Position numbers and translations under genes: made by a program
The notes under the pieces: generated by a model
Told to the model about the DNA's origin: nothing
The model's input: the letters and a program-made list of their open reading frames with translations, nothing else
Databases searched by the model: none
From: Burkholderia sp. Bp9143
GTDB taxonomy: Bacteria; Pseudomonadota; Gammaproteobacteria; Burkholderiales; Burkholderiaceae
NCBI RefSeq assembly: GCF_003853645.1
Contig: NZ_QTPO01000019.1
Location: 62,001 to 126,000, forward strand
DNA length: 64,000 bases
Direction of reading: 5' to 3'
Part shown: positions 37,309-45,526 of the stretch, piece by piece
How the letters are laid out: each line of letters starts with the position of its first letter
Position numbering within the stretch: the first letter of the stretch is position 1

Positions 37309-37698
37309 AGCACCGACGTTTTCCGGAGGTCCGGCATGGGCAGGCGCGATGCTCGCCGGCACGTGCGCGCTTCATCAGCGGCCGCCCATCCGCGTCCGGG
37401 CGAAGCCGCGAAGATGCCGGGATTCCTCGGCACGGCCGACGCATCGCGTGACGTGTAGCGGGAGACGGGACATCGCGTCGACGCGCGGAGCTGACGTCGA
37501 CGCGCGACGTCGCGCGCCTGCCGATGCGAACCGGCCGGCATACGATCGCCGGCGCTGAGGATCGCATCGGAATAAACGATCGCCATCGCGTGTTCAGTGT
37601 TGGCAGTCGCGCCCGCTTCCACGCACGTGCCCGCGTGCGGACCGCCTGTACCGATGCCCGTCACGGGCGATCTCATTCCCCCGCCGCCAATATCGAAG
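37309..37698. other. Intergenic region upstream of the second universal stress gene
   Basis: About 390 bp. A 12-bp direct repeat CGTCGACGCGCG occurs at 37476 and 37495 (19-bp period). No FNR/ANR box, in contrast to the first universal stress gene. No gene is supported. Confidence 0.45.
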
Positions 37699-38148
37699 AT
37701 GTCATCGTTGTCCAGAATGCTGCTCGTCTATGACGGATCCCACGAAGCCAACGCCGCGCTCGCACGATGTGCGTCGCTCTCCCGCGCATTGTCGGCCACG
37801 GTCGACGTCGTCGCCATCGTCGACAATGTCACCGCCAACGCGCGGTCGGCCGGACTGCTCAGCGAGCTCGCCCATCAGCGGCTGGCGGAATCCGCCCATC
37901 GCGATCTTCAACGAGCGATCGACAACCTGACGGACCACGGCATCGCCGCGCGCGGCTATGTCTGCTTCGGACGCGCGGCCGATTCCATCGCCGCGCATGC
38001 GTCGACAACCTGCGTGGACATGATCGTCGTCGGATATCGCGCGCCCACCGGGTTCGCTCGCTGGTGGCGCGAGCCTCCCGTTCACTTCGATCTGGCCGAG
38101 CGCGTACCGGGTGCGGCGCTTGTCGTCGTCACGGTCGCGTCGACCTAG
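37699..38148 (+). CDS. Universal stress protein, non-canonical (no ATP-binding motif)
   Basis: 149 residues with the Usp fold pattern: MLLVYDGSHEANAALARC at the N-terminus, VDVVAIVDNV and CVDMIVVGYRAPTG. The C-terminal G-2X-G-9X-G(S/T) nucleotide motif present in the protein at 5960 is absent here (VGYRAPTGFARWWREPP), so it probably does not bind ATP in the usual way. The start at 37699 is the best of several Met codons; a longer frame from 37597 is Pro-rich and unlikely. Confidence 0.75.
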   Translation: MSSLSRMLLVYDGSHEANAALARCASLSRALSATVDVVAIVDNVTANARSAGLLSELAHQRLAESAHRDLQRAIDNLTDHGIAARGYVCFGRAADSIAAHASTTCVDMIVVGYRAPTGFARWWREPPVHFDLAERVPGAALVVVTVAST

Positions 38149-38153
38149 CGCCG

Positions 38154-38199
38154 GCGCGCATCGATGCGCGCGGACGACGCGCGATCGCGTTCGTCCGCG
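38154..38199. terminator. Overlapping palindromes between convergent genes
   Basis: A perfect 18-bp palindrome GCGCGCATCGATGCGCGC (38154-38171) overlaps a hairpin with 9-bp arms CGCGGACGA / TCGTCCGCG (38169-38199). They share 3 bases, so only one can form fully. They lie between the universal stress stop (38148) and the DUF3331 stop (38214). Confidence 0.5.
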
Positions 38200-38213
38200 G
38201 TTCGCCGCCCGGC

Positions 38214-38669
38214 CTAATTCGCGTCGGCCGCATCGATGCACGACTGAACGGTCGCGGCAAGAATCATCCGCTGGCGGTTGCCGGGCAGACAGACATCGCT
38301 CCCGCGCGGACGAAACACCGGATCGCCGCGTTGTATCGCACGCCCCGTCAGCGCACATATCGACGGCACGCGCGCGCGGCTCCTGCACCAGATTTGCTCC
38401 GCATACCGCCCTGAACACGAGTCGCTCCACGAAACAGTGATCATGGACAACGACAGGCGCTCCATCACGGCTATCCTGGTAGGCGGCTCGGTGCGCGCAC
38501 TCGCATCGTCCTCGTTCCATTGACGCAGCCCGAGGCATCGCGCCTTGTATCGCGTGCGCTGCGCTCGCAAGCACACGCTGCGCTGTTCCTGCGAAGGATC
38601 CAGGACATTGATCAACGTGCGAGCCACGATGTCCGCTTCATGCAGCATCCCCATCACCTCTTCTCCCAA
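38214..38669 (-). CDS. DUF3331-family protein (second copy)
   Basis: 151 residues. It shares with the protein at 23064 the N-terminal DIVARTLINVLDPSQEQ and the core WSDSCSGRYAEQIW...CALTGRAIQRGDPVFRP. The Cys in SDxC and in CALTG are conserved in both, suggesting a metal or structural role. Several N-terminal Met codons (38669, 38654, 38648) are possible. It lies 81 bp downstream of the BON-domain gene on the same strand. Function unknown. Confidence 0.78.
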   Translation of the reverse strand: MGEEVMGMLHEADIVARTLINVLDPSQEQRSVCLRAQRTRYKARCLGLRQWNEDDASARTEPPTRIAVMERLSLSMITVSWSDSCSGRYAEQIWCRSRARVPSICALTGRAIQRGDPVFRPRGSDVCLPGNRQRMILAATVQSCIDAADAN

Positions 38670-38750
38670 TCAATCGGATCGATCATGTGAAAGCGGACGC
38701 ACGAATCACCGACACCCTGTCATTCGGCCCCGCGATGCGCGCGCCCTCGT

Positions 38751-39140
38751 TCAGGCGCCGCCTTTCTCACGCAGCATCAGCTCGCTTTTCACCGACTTGA
38801 CGCCGCGGATCTTCCGGGCCGACTCGACCGCGAGACGGTCTTCGTCTTCGGTTTGCACCTGGCCGGCCAGCGTCACCTGCCCGGTCGCGGCATTGCCGAA
38901 AACCGTGATCGCTTGTCCTTGCAGCCCCTTCGTTCGCGACAGCGTCCTCTGAATCGACCGCGAGAACGTGCGATTGGCCGCACGCGTCGCCTTCTTCGTC
39001 TGGGCCGATGTCGGGGTGGACGTCACCGCGGCATCCGTGCCCGCCGCATTGGCACTTTCGTCGGCAAATGCCTGCAGTTGCACGCAAGCGAGCAGGACGG
39101 CCGCGAGGCCGCCATTCAGGATGACTTGTCGAATTTTCAT
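38751..39140 (-). CDS. BON-domain periplasmic protein
   Basis: 129 residues. A signal peptide ends near AFA-D at 26. A linker rich in Thr/Ala follows, then one BON domain (about 55-125) with GLQGQAITVFGNAATGQVTLAGQVQTEDEDRLAVESARKIRGVKSVKSEL. BON domains are associated with phospholipid or envelope interaction and osmotic-shock proteins. The start at 39140 has AAGGAA upstream. Its upstream region carries the CATACG...TAGG element and a perfect 14-bp palindrome. Confidence 0.88.
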   Translation of the reverse strand: MKIRQVILNGGLAAVLLACVQLQAFADESANAAGTDAAVTSTPTSAQTKKATRAANRTFSRSIQRTLSRTKGLQGQAITVFGNAATGQVTLAGQVQTEDEDRLAVESARKIRGVKSVKSELMLREKGGA

Positions 39141-39294
39141 GATGGGTTCCTTGGGTTGCTGGTATCGAATGGCACGCAGGTTCCGGCCACATCGCGAAGC
39201 CGACTCGATCACCTGTCGCCCGAGTCGTCACCGATGCGATTCGTGTACCGGTGGAACCAGAATAAGGCGCTGCGTCAACGGCATCCATAGCATC

Positions 39295-39308
39295 TGTAGC
39301 TAGCTACA
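39295..39308. promoter_or_regulatory. Perfect 14-bp palindrome upstream of the BON gene
   Basis: TGTAGCTAGCTACA, 155-168 bp upstream of the BON-protein ATG and 24 bp from the CATACG...TAGG element. It is a possible operator for a dimeric regulator. Confidence 0.45.
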
Positions 39309-39331
39309 CAACCCGTCAGGATAGATGGCCG

Positions 39332-39347
39332 CATACGTTCGTATAGG
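39332..39347. promoter_or_regulatory. CATACG...TAGG element upstream of the BON gene
   Basis: CATACGTTCGTATAGG, identical to the site at 23007 including four flanking bases on the left. It lies 192 bp upstream of the BON start and 32 bp downstream of the histidine kinase stop. Confidence 0.6.
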
Positions 39348-39378
39348 CTGCGGACATGGCTGCACGCGTCGCCGCGCA

Positions 39379-40791
39379 TCACGCCGCCTGAGGCGCGGCC
39401 GATGCACCGTCAATCGAAAAACGCGGGAGCATCACCATTGCGCGTGTGCCGCCTTCCGCGCGCGGCGTCAGTGCCAGTTGACCATCGTGCGCATCCACGA
39501 TCGACTTGCAGATGGAAAGGCCCATGCCCATCCCGTGCGGCTTCGTGGTGAACAGCGGTTCGAAGATGCGTTGCGCCAACCGCGGATCGATGCCGTCGCC
39601 GCTATCGTCGATCCGGATATGCAAGCCCTCCTGAACGGCTTCGCACGCCAGCACGAGTACGCGGCGCTCCTCGGGGATGCCCAGCATCGCTTCCGCGCCG
39701 TTCATCAGCAGGCCGATGACGGCCTGCTGCAGCTGAATGCGTTCGCCGCGCATCGGCATCGGGGACACGAACTCGTCGACGCGCAAGCGCACCTTCATCG
39801 CATCCAGCGTGCTTGCCATGATCTCGGCCGCCTCGGAAAGCGCGTCGGCGAGATCGAACGTTGCAAAGGCGGGAACCTCGTGCCGTGCGTTGGCGCGCAG
39901 CGCGCGGATGATGGTGCGCGCGCGCTCGGCGCACGCGCAGATGTGGGCGAACATCTCGCGCGCGGCGTCGAGGTTCGGCGTGCCGCGATCGAGCCACTTC
40001 AGCCCCGCGCGCGCGGACGTATCGATGGCCGTGATCGGTTGCGCGACCTCATGCACGATCGAAGCGGCCAGCTCGCCGTACGCCTTCAAGCGATCCGCAC
40101 AATCCGCGTCGGACGGCGTGTCGCCGATCCTTGCCGCGATGCTGTTCGCGCGGGCCTGCCGGGCGGCAAGCTCATCGTGCAGACGCAGGTTCTCCAGAAC
40201 GAACCCGGCATGCAGCGCAACGATCTCGACCAACGCGGCGTTCGCCGACGTGAAAATGCCCGGCAAGTCCCCGTGTTCGAGATACAGCGCACCCATCAAT
40301 GCACCATTGCAGCGTATCGGCACGCACATCACCGAGCGCGGCTTGCGACGGCGCACATAGTCGTCGGTCCACCAATGGTCGGCGGCGCAGGCATCGCGCA
40401 GCACGAGCCCGTCGCGCAGATGCACGGCAGCGGCCATGATCGGCACCGGCAACCGGTCGGCTGGCAGCCGCTCGACGTGCGACGGATGCGCCGCCGTCGC
40501 GCTGGCGGCCCCCTCCCAGCCGCCGTCGCGCATCACCGCAATCACGCCCCACGTCGCCGCCGTGTGCTGTATCGCGGCCTCGAGCAATTTCCCGACGCGC
40601 GTCGCGGGCGCGACCTCGTCCGCCATCGTGTGGGAAAGCTGGCGCAACACCTGCACGTCCAGTGCGAGAAGCGATTGAGACATGAGTTCCTCGATGACCG
40701 GGGTCATTTCAGGGCCGCTCGGGCCGGAGAGCGATTTCCAGGTAGTCCGCGCAGCGAAAGCGCTGCAGGAATCGTCGAGTTCGTGGTTCAT
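39379..40791 (-). CDS. GAF-domain sensor histidine kinase (cytoplasmic)
   Basis: 470 residues without membrane helices. A GAF domain spans about 35-205, with the same RRRKPRSVMCVPI and LYLEHGDLPGIFT elements as in the large sensor at 31467. The kinase core follows: SIVHEVAQPITAID (His near 246), MNGAEAM, DSGDGI, and GMGMGLSICKSIVDAH. It is close kin to the C-terminal third of the large sensor and may phosphorylate the same regulator. The start at 40791 has AGGAG 8 nt upstream; a longer frame to 40830 is less likely. Confidence 0.9.
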   Translation of the reverse strand: MNHELDDSCSAFAARTTWKSLSGPSGPEMTPVIEELMSQSLLALDVQVLRQLSHTMADEVAPATRVGKLLEAAIQHTAATWGVIAVMRDGGWEGAASATAAHPSHVERLPADRLPVPIMAAAVHLRDGLVLRDACAADHWWTDDYVRRRKPRSVMCVPIRCNGALMGALYLEHGDLPGIFTSANAALVEIVALHAGFVLENLRLHDELAARQARANSIAARIGDTPSDADCADRLKAYGELAASIVHEVAQPITAIDTSARAGLKWLDRGTPNLDAAREMFAHICACAERARTIIRALRANARHEVPAFATFDLADALSEAAEIMASTLDAMKVRLRVDEFVSPMPMRGERIQLQQAVIGLLMNGAEAMLGIPEERRVLVLACEAVQEGLHIRIDDSGDGIDPRLAQRIFEPLFTTKPHGMGMGLSICKSIVDAHDGQLALTPRAEGGTRAMVMLPRFSIDGASAAPQAA

Positions 40792-41123
40792 TCGTCTATC
40801 TCCTGCGTACCGGGTTGCGGCCTCTGCCAACCTGAAATCAACTTTTCATGTAGTGAGTACTCCACAAACGAATGTTAGCAGCACTTTCTCGAAATAAAAA
40901 TATGAAGATAGCGAGATTCGTTCGCCACGGTGATGGCTCGGCCGTGTAGTGCGAATACAAACCATTGAATATACAGTGAATTTATTTCATGTTGCGGACA
41001 CGAGAAGAGTTCCGTAGAATTCTAAGTTCATGTAGCGTTCCCTGTACGAAAGTTTGCGGGAACGCCGCCAGTGCAGGTTTTTTCAGGCGGAATGGCCGGG
41101 TTGGCGGCCGCCATAGGAACGGT
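40792..41123. other. Divergent intergenic region (histidine kinase / TetR)
   Basis: About 330 AT-rich bases with promoters for both directions. An inverted repeat at 41035-41065 lies near the TetR start. No gene is supported. Confidence 0.5.
41035..41065. promoter_or_regulatory. Inverted repeat upstream of the TetR gene
   Basis: GCGTTCCC (41035-41042) and GGGAACGC (41058-41065) are perfect 8-bp arms separated by 15 nt, 59 bp before the TetR ATG. It could be an autoregulatory operator or a leader hairpin. Confidence 0.4.
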
Positions 41124-41801
41124 ATGGCTCAAGCAGCAAAAGGCAAGGCTGTGCGTGGAACCGGTGTCCGGGAGGCGGCGGCGCAGGAAACCCGCGACAA
41201 GATCCTGCACGCGGCGACCAAGGTCTTCGCGCGCTACGGCTACGAAGGCGGCAGCGTCGAAAGGATTTCGCGGCTGGCGAAGTCGTACGACCGGATGATC
41301 TATTACTACTACGGGAGCAAGGAAGGGCTGTTCGTTGCGGTGCTCGAAGGCATCTACCGACGGATGGACGAGGCGGAGCTCAAAATGGCGCCCGATGCTT
41401 CGAACCCCGTGGAAGCGCTCAAGTCCGTGATTCGCTTCAAGCTGGACTATTATTGGCGCAATCCGGATTTCATCACGCTGCTCAACACGGAGAACCTGCA
41501 CAAGGGCAAGCACTTGTCCAAGCTCGAGCGCCGGGGCGAGTACTCGTCGCATGCGGTTGAGATCATCGCGAAGATTCTCGAGAACGGCGTCGCACAAGGC
41601 CTGTTTCGCACGGGCCTCCGGGCGCGCGACGTTTTCCTGCTGATCATCTCGACCGCGTATTTTTATACGTCGAACCTGTATACGTTGTCCGCGTTCCTCG
41701 GGGAGGAGCTGAATGCGCCGGATGCCGTGCGCCATTGGGAGACGTTCGTGATCGACAGCGTGCTGCGGGTGGTCCGCAAGGACGCGTCGATCGATGCTTG
41801 A
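41124..41801 (+). CDS. TetR-family transcriptional regulator
   Basis: 225 residues. The N-terminal TetR HTH (about 18-70) has ETRDKILHAATKVFARYGYEGGSVERIS and the YYYYGSKEGLF helix-3 segment. The C-terminal effector domain resembles the TetR_C group with FYTSNLYTLSAFLGEEL. ATAGGAA precedes the ATG at 41124. It lies immediately upstream of, and on the same strand as, the molybdenum hydroxylase genes and probably regulates them. Confidence 0.9.
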   Translation: MAQAAKGKAVRGTGVREAAAQETRDKILHAATKVFARYGYEGGSVERISRLAKSYDRMIYYYYGSKEGLFVAVLEGIYRRMDEAELKMAPDASNPVEALKSVIRFKLDYYWRNPDFITLLNTENLHKGKHLSKLERRGEYSSHAVEIIAKILENGVAQGLFRTGLRARDVFLLIISTAYFYTSNLYTLSAFLGEELNAPDAVRHWETFVIDSVLRVVRKDASIDA

Positions 41802-41868
41802 GCGTGTGCCGGCGCCGCTGTCGACCCCTGTCGACCCTCGTGACCATCAAGATGCAGGCCCCGTTGCG

Positions 41869-42723
41869 ATGAACTATCTTCGCGCCCACACCATCGACGA
41901 AGTGCTCGGCCGGCTGGCAACACAGCCGCGGCCGCGCATCGTTTGCGGGGCCACCGACGCCTTCGCCGATATCGGCCTCGTGCCCGCCCGCTCGGCCTGG
42001 GTCGATATCAGCCGCATCGATGCGTTGCGCGCCATCGAGCAGCACGACGACGTGATCCGCATCGGCGCGGCGAGCACCTGGGAAGCCATCGCCCGGACGG
42101 CATGGCTGCCCGTGGCGCTGACGGCGGCCGCCGCTTGCGTCGGCCCCCGGCAGATTCGCGTCCAGGGCACGATCGGCGGCAACCTGTGCCATGCGTCGCC
42201 GGTGGCGGACGGGATCCCCGCGCTGCTGGCGCTCGACGCTCGGGTCGAGCTGGCGAGCCTGCGCGGCGTGCGCCGCTTGCCGTTGGCCGAATTCCTGCTC
42301 GCCAACGGCCGGACCGCGCTGCACGCGGACGAACTGCTGGTCGCCGTGCTGCTTGCACCACCACACACGCACGACCGGACGTCGTTCATCAAATGCACGA
42401 ATCGCGACGGCTCGGCGATCGCCGTCGTTTCGGCCGCCGCGCAATTGCGCGTGAGTGCGGACGGCACGGCCGATGCGGTCGCCGTTGCGATCGGCGGCGC
42501 ATCCGACGTGGCGCGCCGGATGCGGGCGCTCGAGGCGGCACTCGCGGGCCGGCGGCTCGACGAACTGGCCGGCGTGATCGCGGCGGCGCCGCTTGCCGAG
42601 CTGTCTCCGGTCGACGACTGCCGGGCGACCGCGTCGCATCGCATTCATCTCGCGCGGCTGGCGGTCACGCGCGCTTTCACATGCTGCATCGAGGAGAACG
42701 CACGTGGCGCATCCACTGCCTGA
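41869..42723 (+). CDS. Molybdenum hydroxylase FAD-binding subunit (CoxM/XdhB type)
   Basis: 284 residues of the FAD-binding domain found in xanthine-dehydrogenase-like hydroxylases. It starts MNYLRAHTIDEVL and has IRVQGTIGGNLCHASPVADGIPALLALDA (FAD loop) and a C-terminal CO-dehydrogenase-like domain with AVAIGGASDVARRMRALEAAL. The start at 41869 matches normal family N-termini; an upstream Met at 41794 would overlap the TetR stop. It overlaps the next gene by 20 bp, so the two are coupled. It transfers electrons from the 2Fe-2S centres to its acceptor via FAD. Confidence 0.9.
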   Translation: MNYLRAHTIDEVLGRLATQPRPRIVCGATDAFADIGLVPARSAWVDISRIDALRAIEQHDDVIRIGAASTWEAIARTAWLPVALTAAAACVGPRQIRVQGTIGGNLCHASPVADGIPALLALDARVELASLRGVRRLPLAEFLLANGRTALHADELLVAVLLAPPHTHDRTSFIKCTNRDGSAIAVVSAAAQLRVSADGTADAVAVAIGGASDVARRMRALEAALAGRRLDELAGVIAAAPLAELSPVDDCRATASHRIHLARLAVTRAFTCCIEENARGASTA

Positions 42724-45499
42724 TCAGCTGGCCGACGTTCGCGAAACCATCGCGGGCGGCAGCACGCCGGTTTCGCCGGAGCCGGACTGGTTCGAGCTCA
42801 ACGGCACGCGGCGAAGCCTGCCGACCGACCACTCGCAGCGGCTCATCGACCATCTGCGCGCGGACCTGCGCCAGTTCGGCACCAAGGAAGGTTGTCGCCA
42901 GGGCGATTGCGGCAGCTGCACGGTGATCGTCGACGGCGACGCGCGCTACGCGTGCCTGATTCCGGTCGGCCAGGTCGCGGGGCGCCGTGTCGTCACCGTC
43001 GAAGGCCTCGCCGAAGGCACCCGCTGCGGCGGCCGCCTGCAGCACGCGTTCCTCGCCCATCAGGCAGTGCAATGCGGCTTCTGCACGCCCGGCATGCTGA
43101 CGGCCGCGGCGGCGGCGATCGACGCCGGCGAGGTGAGCGATCGCGCCAGTGCGCGGGCCGCCATCGACGGCGTGCTGTGCCGCTGCACCGGCTACCAGAA
43201 GATCGTCGACGCGGTGACCGAGGCGGGCTGCGGCGCCGCCGCGCGATGCGTGACGCCTGCGCCGTCCGAAGGGCCGTCCGTCGGCGTACCGCTGACGCGG
43301 CTCGACGGCCCGGAAAAGGTCGATGGAAGCCAGCGTTTCGGCGCCGACGGCTATCCGGCCGACAGCCTGTTCCTGCGCGCGGTCCGCAATCCGCATCACC
43401 GCGCGCGTTTCGCGTTCGGCGACCTCGACGCATTCGTGCACGCCCATCCGGGCGTGCACCGTGTCCTCACCCACGCCGATGTGCCCGGTATGAATCTGCA
43501 CGGTGTCGCGACACCGTACGCGGATCAGCCCGTCCTTCCGGAGATGGAGGCGCGCCACCATCTCGAGGCGGTTGCGCTGGTGGTCGGCGAGCGCGCCGCC
43601 ATCGCGGCGCTCGACCTCGACTGCTTTCCGGTGAGCTGGGAACCGCTGACGCCGGTGCTCGCGATCGCCGATGCGGTGCTGGACGACAGTCCGCAGCTGC
43701 ACGCCGATCGTCCCGGCAACGTGCTGATCGAGGGGCGCGTGCGCCGCGGCGACCCGGAACGCGCGATGCAAGACGCCCGTCACGTCGTGAGTGCAACGTT
43801 CGAATCCAGTTTCGTCGAGCATGCGTACCTCGAGCCCGAGGCCGGCTGGGCGCGACGCGTGGGCGACACCATCGAAATCCATTCGTCCACGCAGGCGCCG
43901 CATCCGCATCGCGCCGATCTCGCCCGCATTCTTGCGGTCGCGCCGGAGCAGGTGCGCGTCGTGGCGACCGCGGTCGGCGGCGGTTTCGGTGGCAAGCTCG
44001 ACATGACGGTCCAGCCGCTGCTCGCGATCGCGGCCTGGCATCTCGACAAGCCGGTCGCGATGGTGTTGTCGCGCGAGGAATCGATGGCCACGTCAACCAA
44101 GCGCCATCCCGGCCGCATGACGTCCAGCATGGCCGCCGATGCCGATGGCCGGCTCCATGCGGTGACGTTCGACGCCGACTTCAATACCGGCGCGTTCGCG
44201 TCCTGGGGCACGGCCGTCGCCAACCGGGTACCGGTGCATGCCGGCGGGCCGTACGTCATCCCCCACTATGCGGCGCGCGCACGTGCGGTTCATACGCACG
44301 TGACGGCCGCGGGCGCATTCCGGGGCTTTGGCGTACCGCAGACGACGATGTCCCAGGAACAACTCATCGACGAGCTGGCGTTCACGGCTGGCATCGATCC
44401 GCTCGAGTTCCGCGCGATGAACGCGCTGCGGCCGGGCGACACCCTGCCGACCGGGCAGGTTCTGGACGACAGCGTGGGGCTCGTCGCCTGCCTCGATGCG
44501 CTGCGACCGGCGTGGCGTGACGCACACGCCCGCGTCGCCACGTTGAATGCGGCCGCGCCGGGCCACCTGCGTCATGGCGTCGGGATGGCGGCGTTCTTCT
44601 ACGGGTGCGGCAACACCGCGTTGCCGAACCCGTCGACCGTGCGCTTCGGCATTCGGCCCGACGGCACGATCGTCCTGCACCAGGGCGCGGTGGACGCCGG
44701 TCAGGGCGCGAACACCGTGATTCCGCAAATCGCGGCCGATGCGCTGGGGGTACCGGTCGATCGGCTGCACTTCGTCGGCACGGACACGTCGGTGACGCCG
44801 GATTGCGGTCGCACGTCCGCTTCGCGCCAGACGCTCATTACCGGTCGAGCGGCGTTCCTCGCCGGCACGACGCTGCGCCACCGGCTGCTCGCCTTCGCCG
44901 GCGCGGCATCCGACGCGCGGATTTCGGCCGATGCGCGCGGCGTTGTCGTGGATGGCGAAGTGCTCGATCTGCGGACGCTGCCGGTCGATGCACACGGCTA
45001 CGTCATCGCGGCCGAAGAGAGCTTCGATCCGCCGACCACGTCGCTCGATGCGTCGGGGCAAGGCTCGCCGTATGCCACCTATGCATTCGGCGCGCAGATG
45101 GCCGAAGTCGTGGTGGACTGCGACAGCGGCCGCGTCCGCGTGCTCAAGGTCGTGGCCGCGCACGACGTCGGCAGAATGGTCAATCCGACGCTGCTCGAAG
45201 GACAGATCGAAGGCGCGGTGGCGCAAGGTATCGGCATGGCGCTGATGGAGAAGTACCACCCCGGGCGATATAACAATCTGCACGACTACCTGATTCCAAC
45301 AGTGCATGACATGCCCGACGTGCAGTCGATTTTCATCGAAGCGCCGACGGCCGTCGGCCCGTACGGGGCAAAAGGCATCGGCGAGCCGGCGCTGGTCCCC
45401 ACGGCGGCGGCCATCCTGAATGCGATCCATCACGCAACCGGCGTACGCATCCGCCAGGCCCCGGCCACGCCGGATGTCGTGCGTGTCGCGCTCCGATAG
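42704..45499 (+). CDS. Fused 2Fe-2S / molybdopterin hydroxylase (xanthine-dehydrogenase family)
   Basis: 931 residues joining the small iron-sulfur subunit to the large Mo subunit. The ferredoxin-like 2Fe-2S motif is KEGCRQGDCGSC (about 65-76). The second 2Fe-2S domain has CGFCTPG and CRCTGYQK (about 125-165). The Mo domain (from about 195) has GGGFGGK, AGAFRGFG, VDAGQGANT and the catalytic Glu in GAKGIGEPAL. The GTG start at 42704 has GAGGAG 7 nt upstream. Such enzymes hydroxylate N-heterocycles, purines or aldehydes using water; the substrate here is unknown. No XdhC-type maturation gene is adjacent. Confidence 0.9.
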   Translation: MAHPLPDQLADVRETIAGGSTPVSPEPDWFELNGTRRSLPTDHSQRLIDHLRADLRQFGTKEGCRQGDCGSCTVIVDGDARYACLIPVGQVAGRRVVTVEGLAEGTRCGGRLQHAFLAHQAVQCGFCTPGMLTAAAAAIDAGEVSDRASARAAIDGVLCRCTGYQKIVDAVTEAGCGAAARCVTPAPSEGPSVGVPLTRLDGPEKVDGSQRFGADGYPADSLFLRAVRNPHHRARFAFGDLDAFVHAHPGVHRVLTHADVPGMNLHGVATPYADQPVLPEMEARHHLEAVALVVGERAAIAALDLDCFPVSWEPLTPVLAIADAVLDDSPQLHADRPGNVLIEGRVRRGDPERAMQDARHVVSATFESSFVEHAYLEPEAGWARRVGDTIEIHSSTQAPHPHRADLARILAVAPEQVRVVATAVGGGFGGKLDMTVQPLLAIAAWHLDKPVAMVLSREESMATSTKRHPGRMTSSMAADADGRLHAVTFDADFNTGAFASWGTAVANRVPVHAGGPYVIPHYAARARAVHTHVTAAGAFRGFGVPQTTMSQEQLIDELAFTAGIDPLEFRAMNALRPGDTLPTGQVLDDSVGLVACLDALRPAWRDAHARVATLNAAAPGHLRHGVGMAAFFYGCGNTALPNPSTVRFGIRPDGTIVLHQGAVDAGQGANTVIPQIAADALGVPVDRLHFVGTDTSVTPDCGRTSASRQTLITGRAAFLAGTTLRHRLLAFAGAASDARISADARGVVVDGEVLDLRTLPVDAHGYVIAAEESFDPPTTSLDASGQGSPYATYAFGAQMAEVVVDCDSGRVRVLKVVAAHDVGRMVNPTLLEGQIEGAVAQGIGMALMEKYHPGRYNNLHDYLIPTVHDMPDVQSIFIEAPTAVGPYGAKGIGEPALVPTAAAILNAIHHATGVRIRQAPATPDVVRVALR

Positions 45500-45526
45500 C
45501 GCCGTTCCCACTCAGCGAACAACACG

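Noticed and set aside
39325-40878. 517-residue plus-strand frame
   Set aside because: Antisense shadow of the GAF histidine kinase gene.
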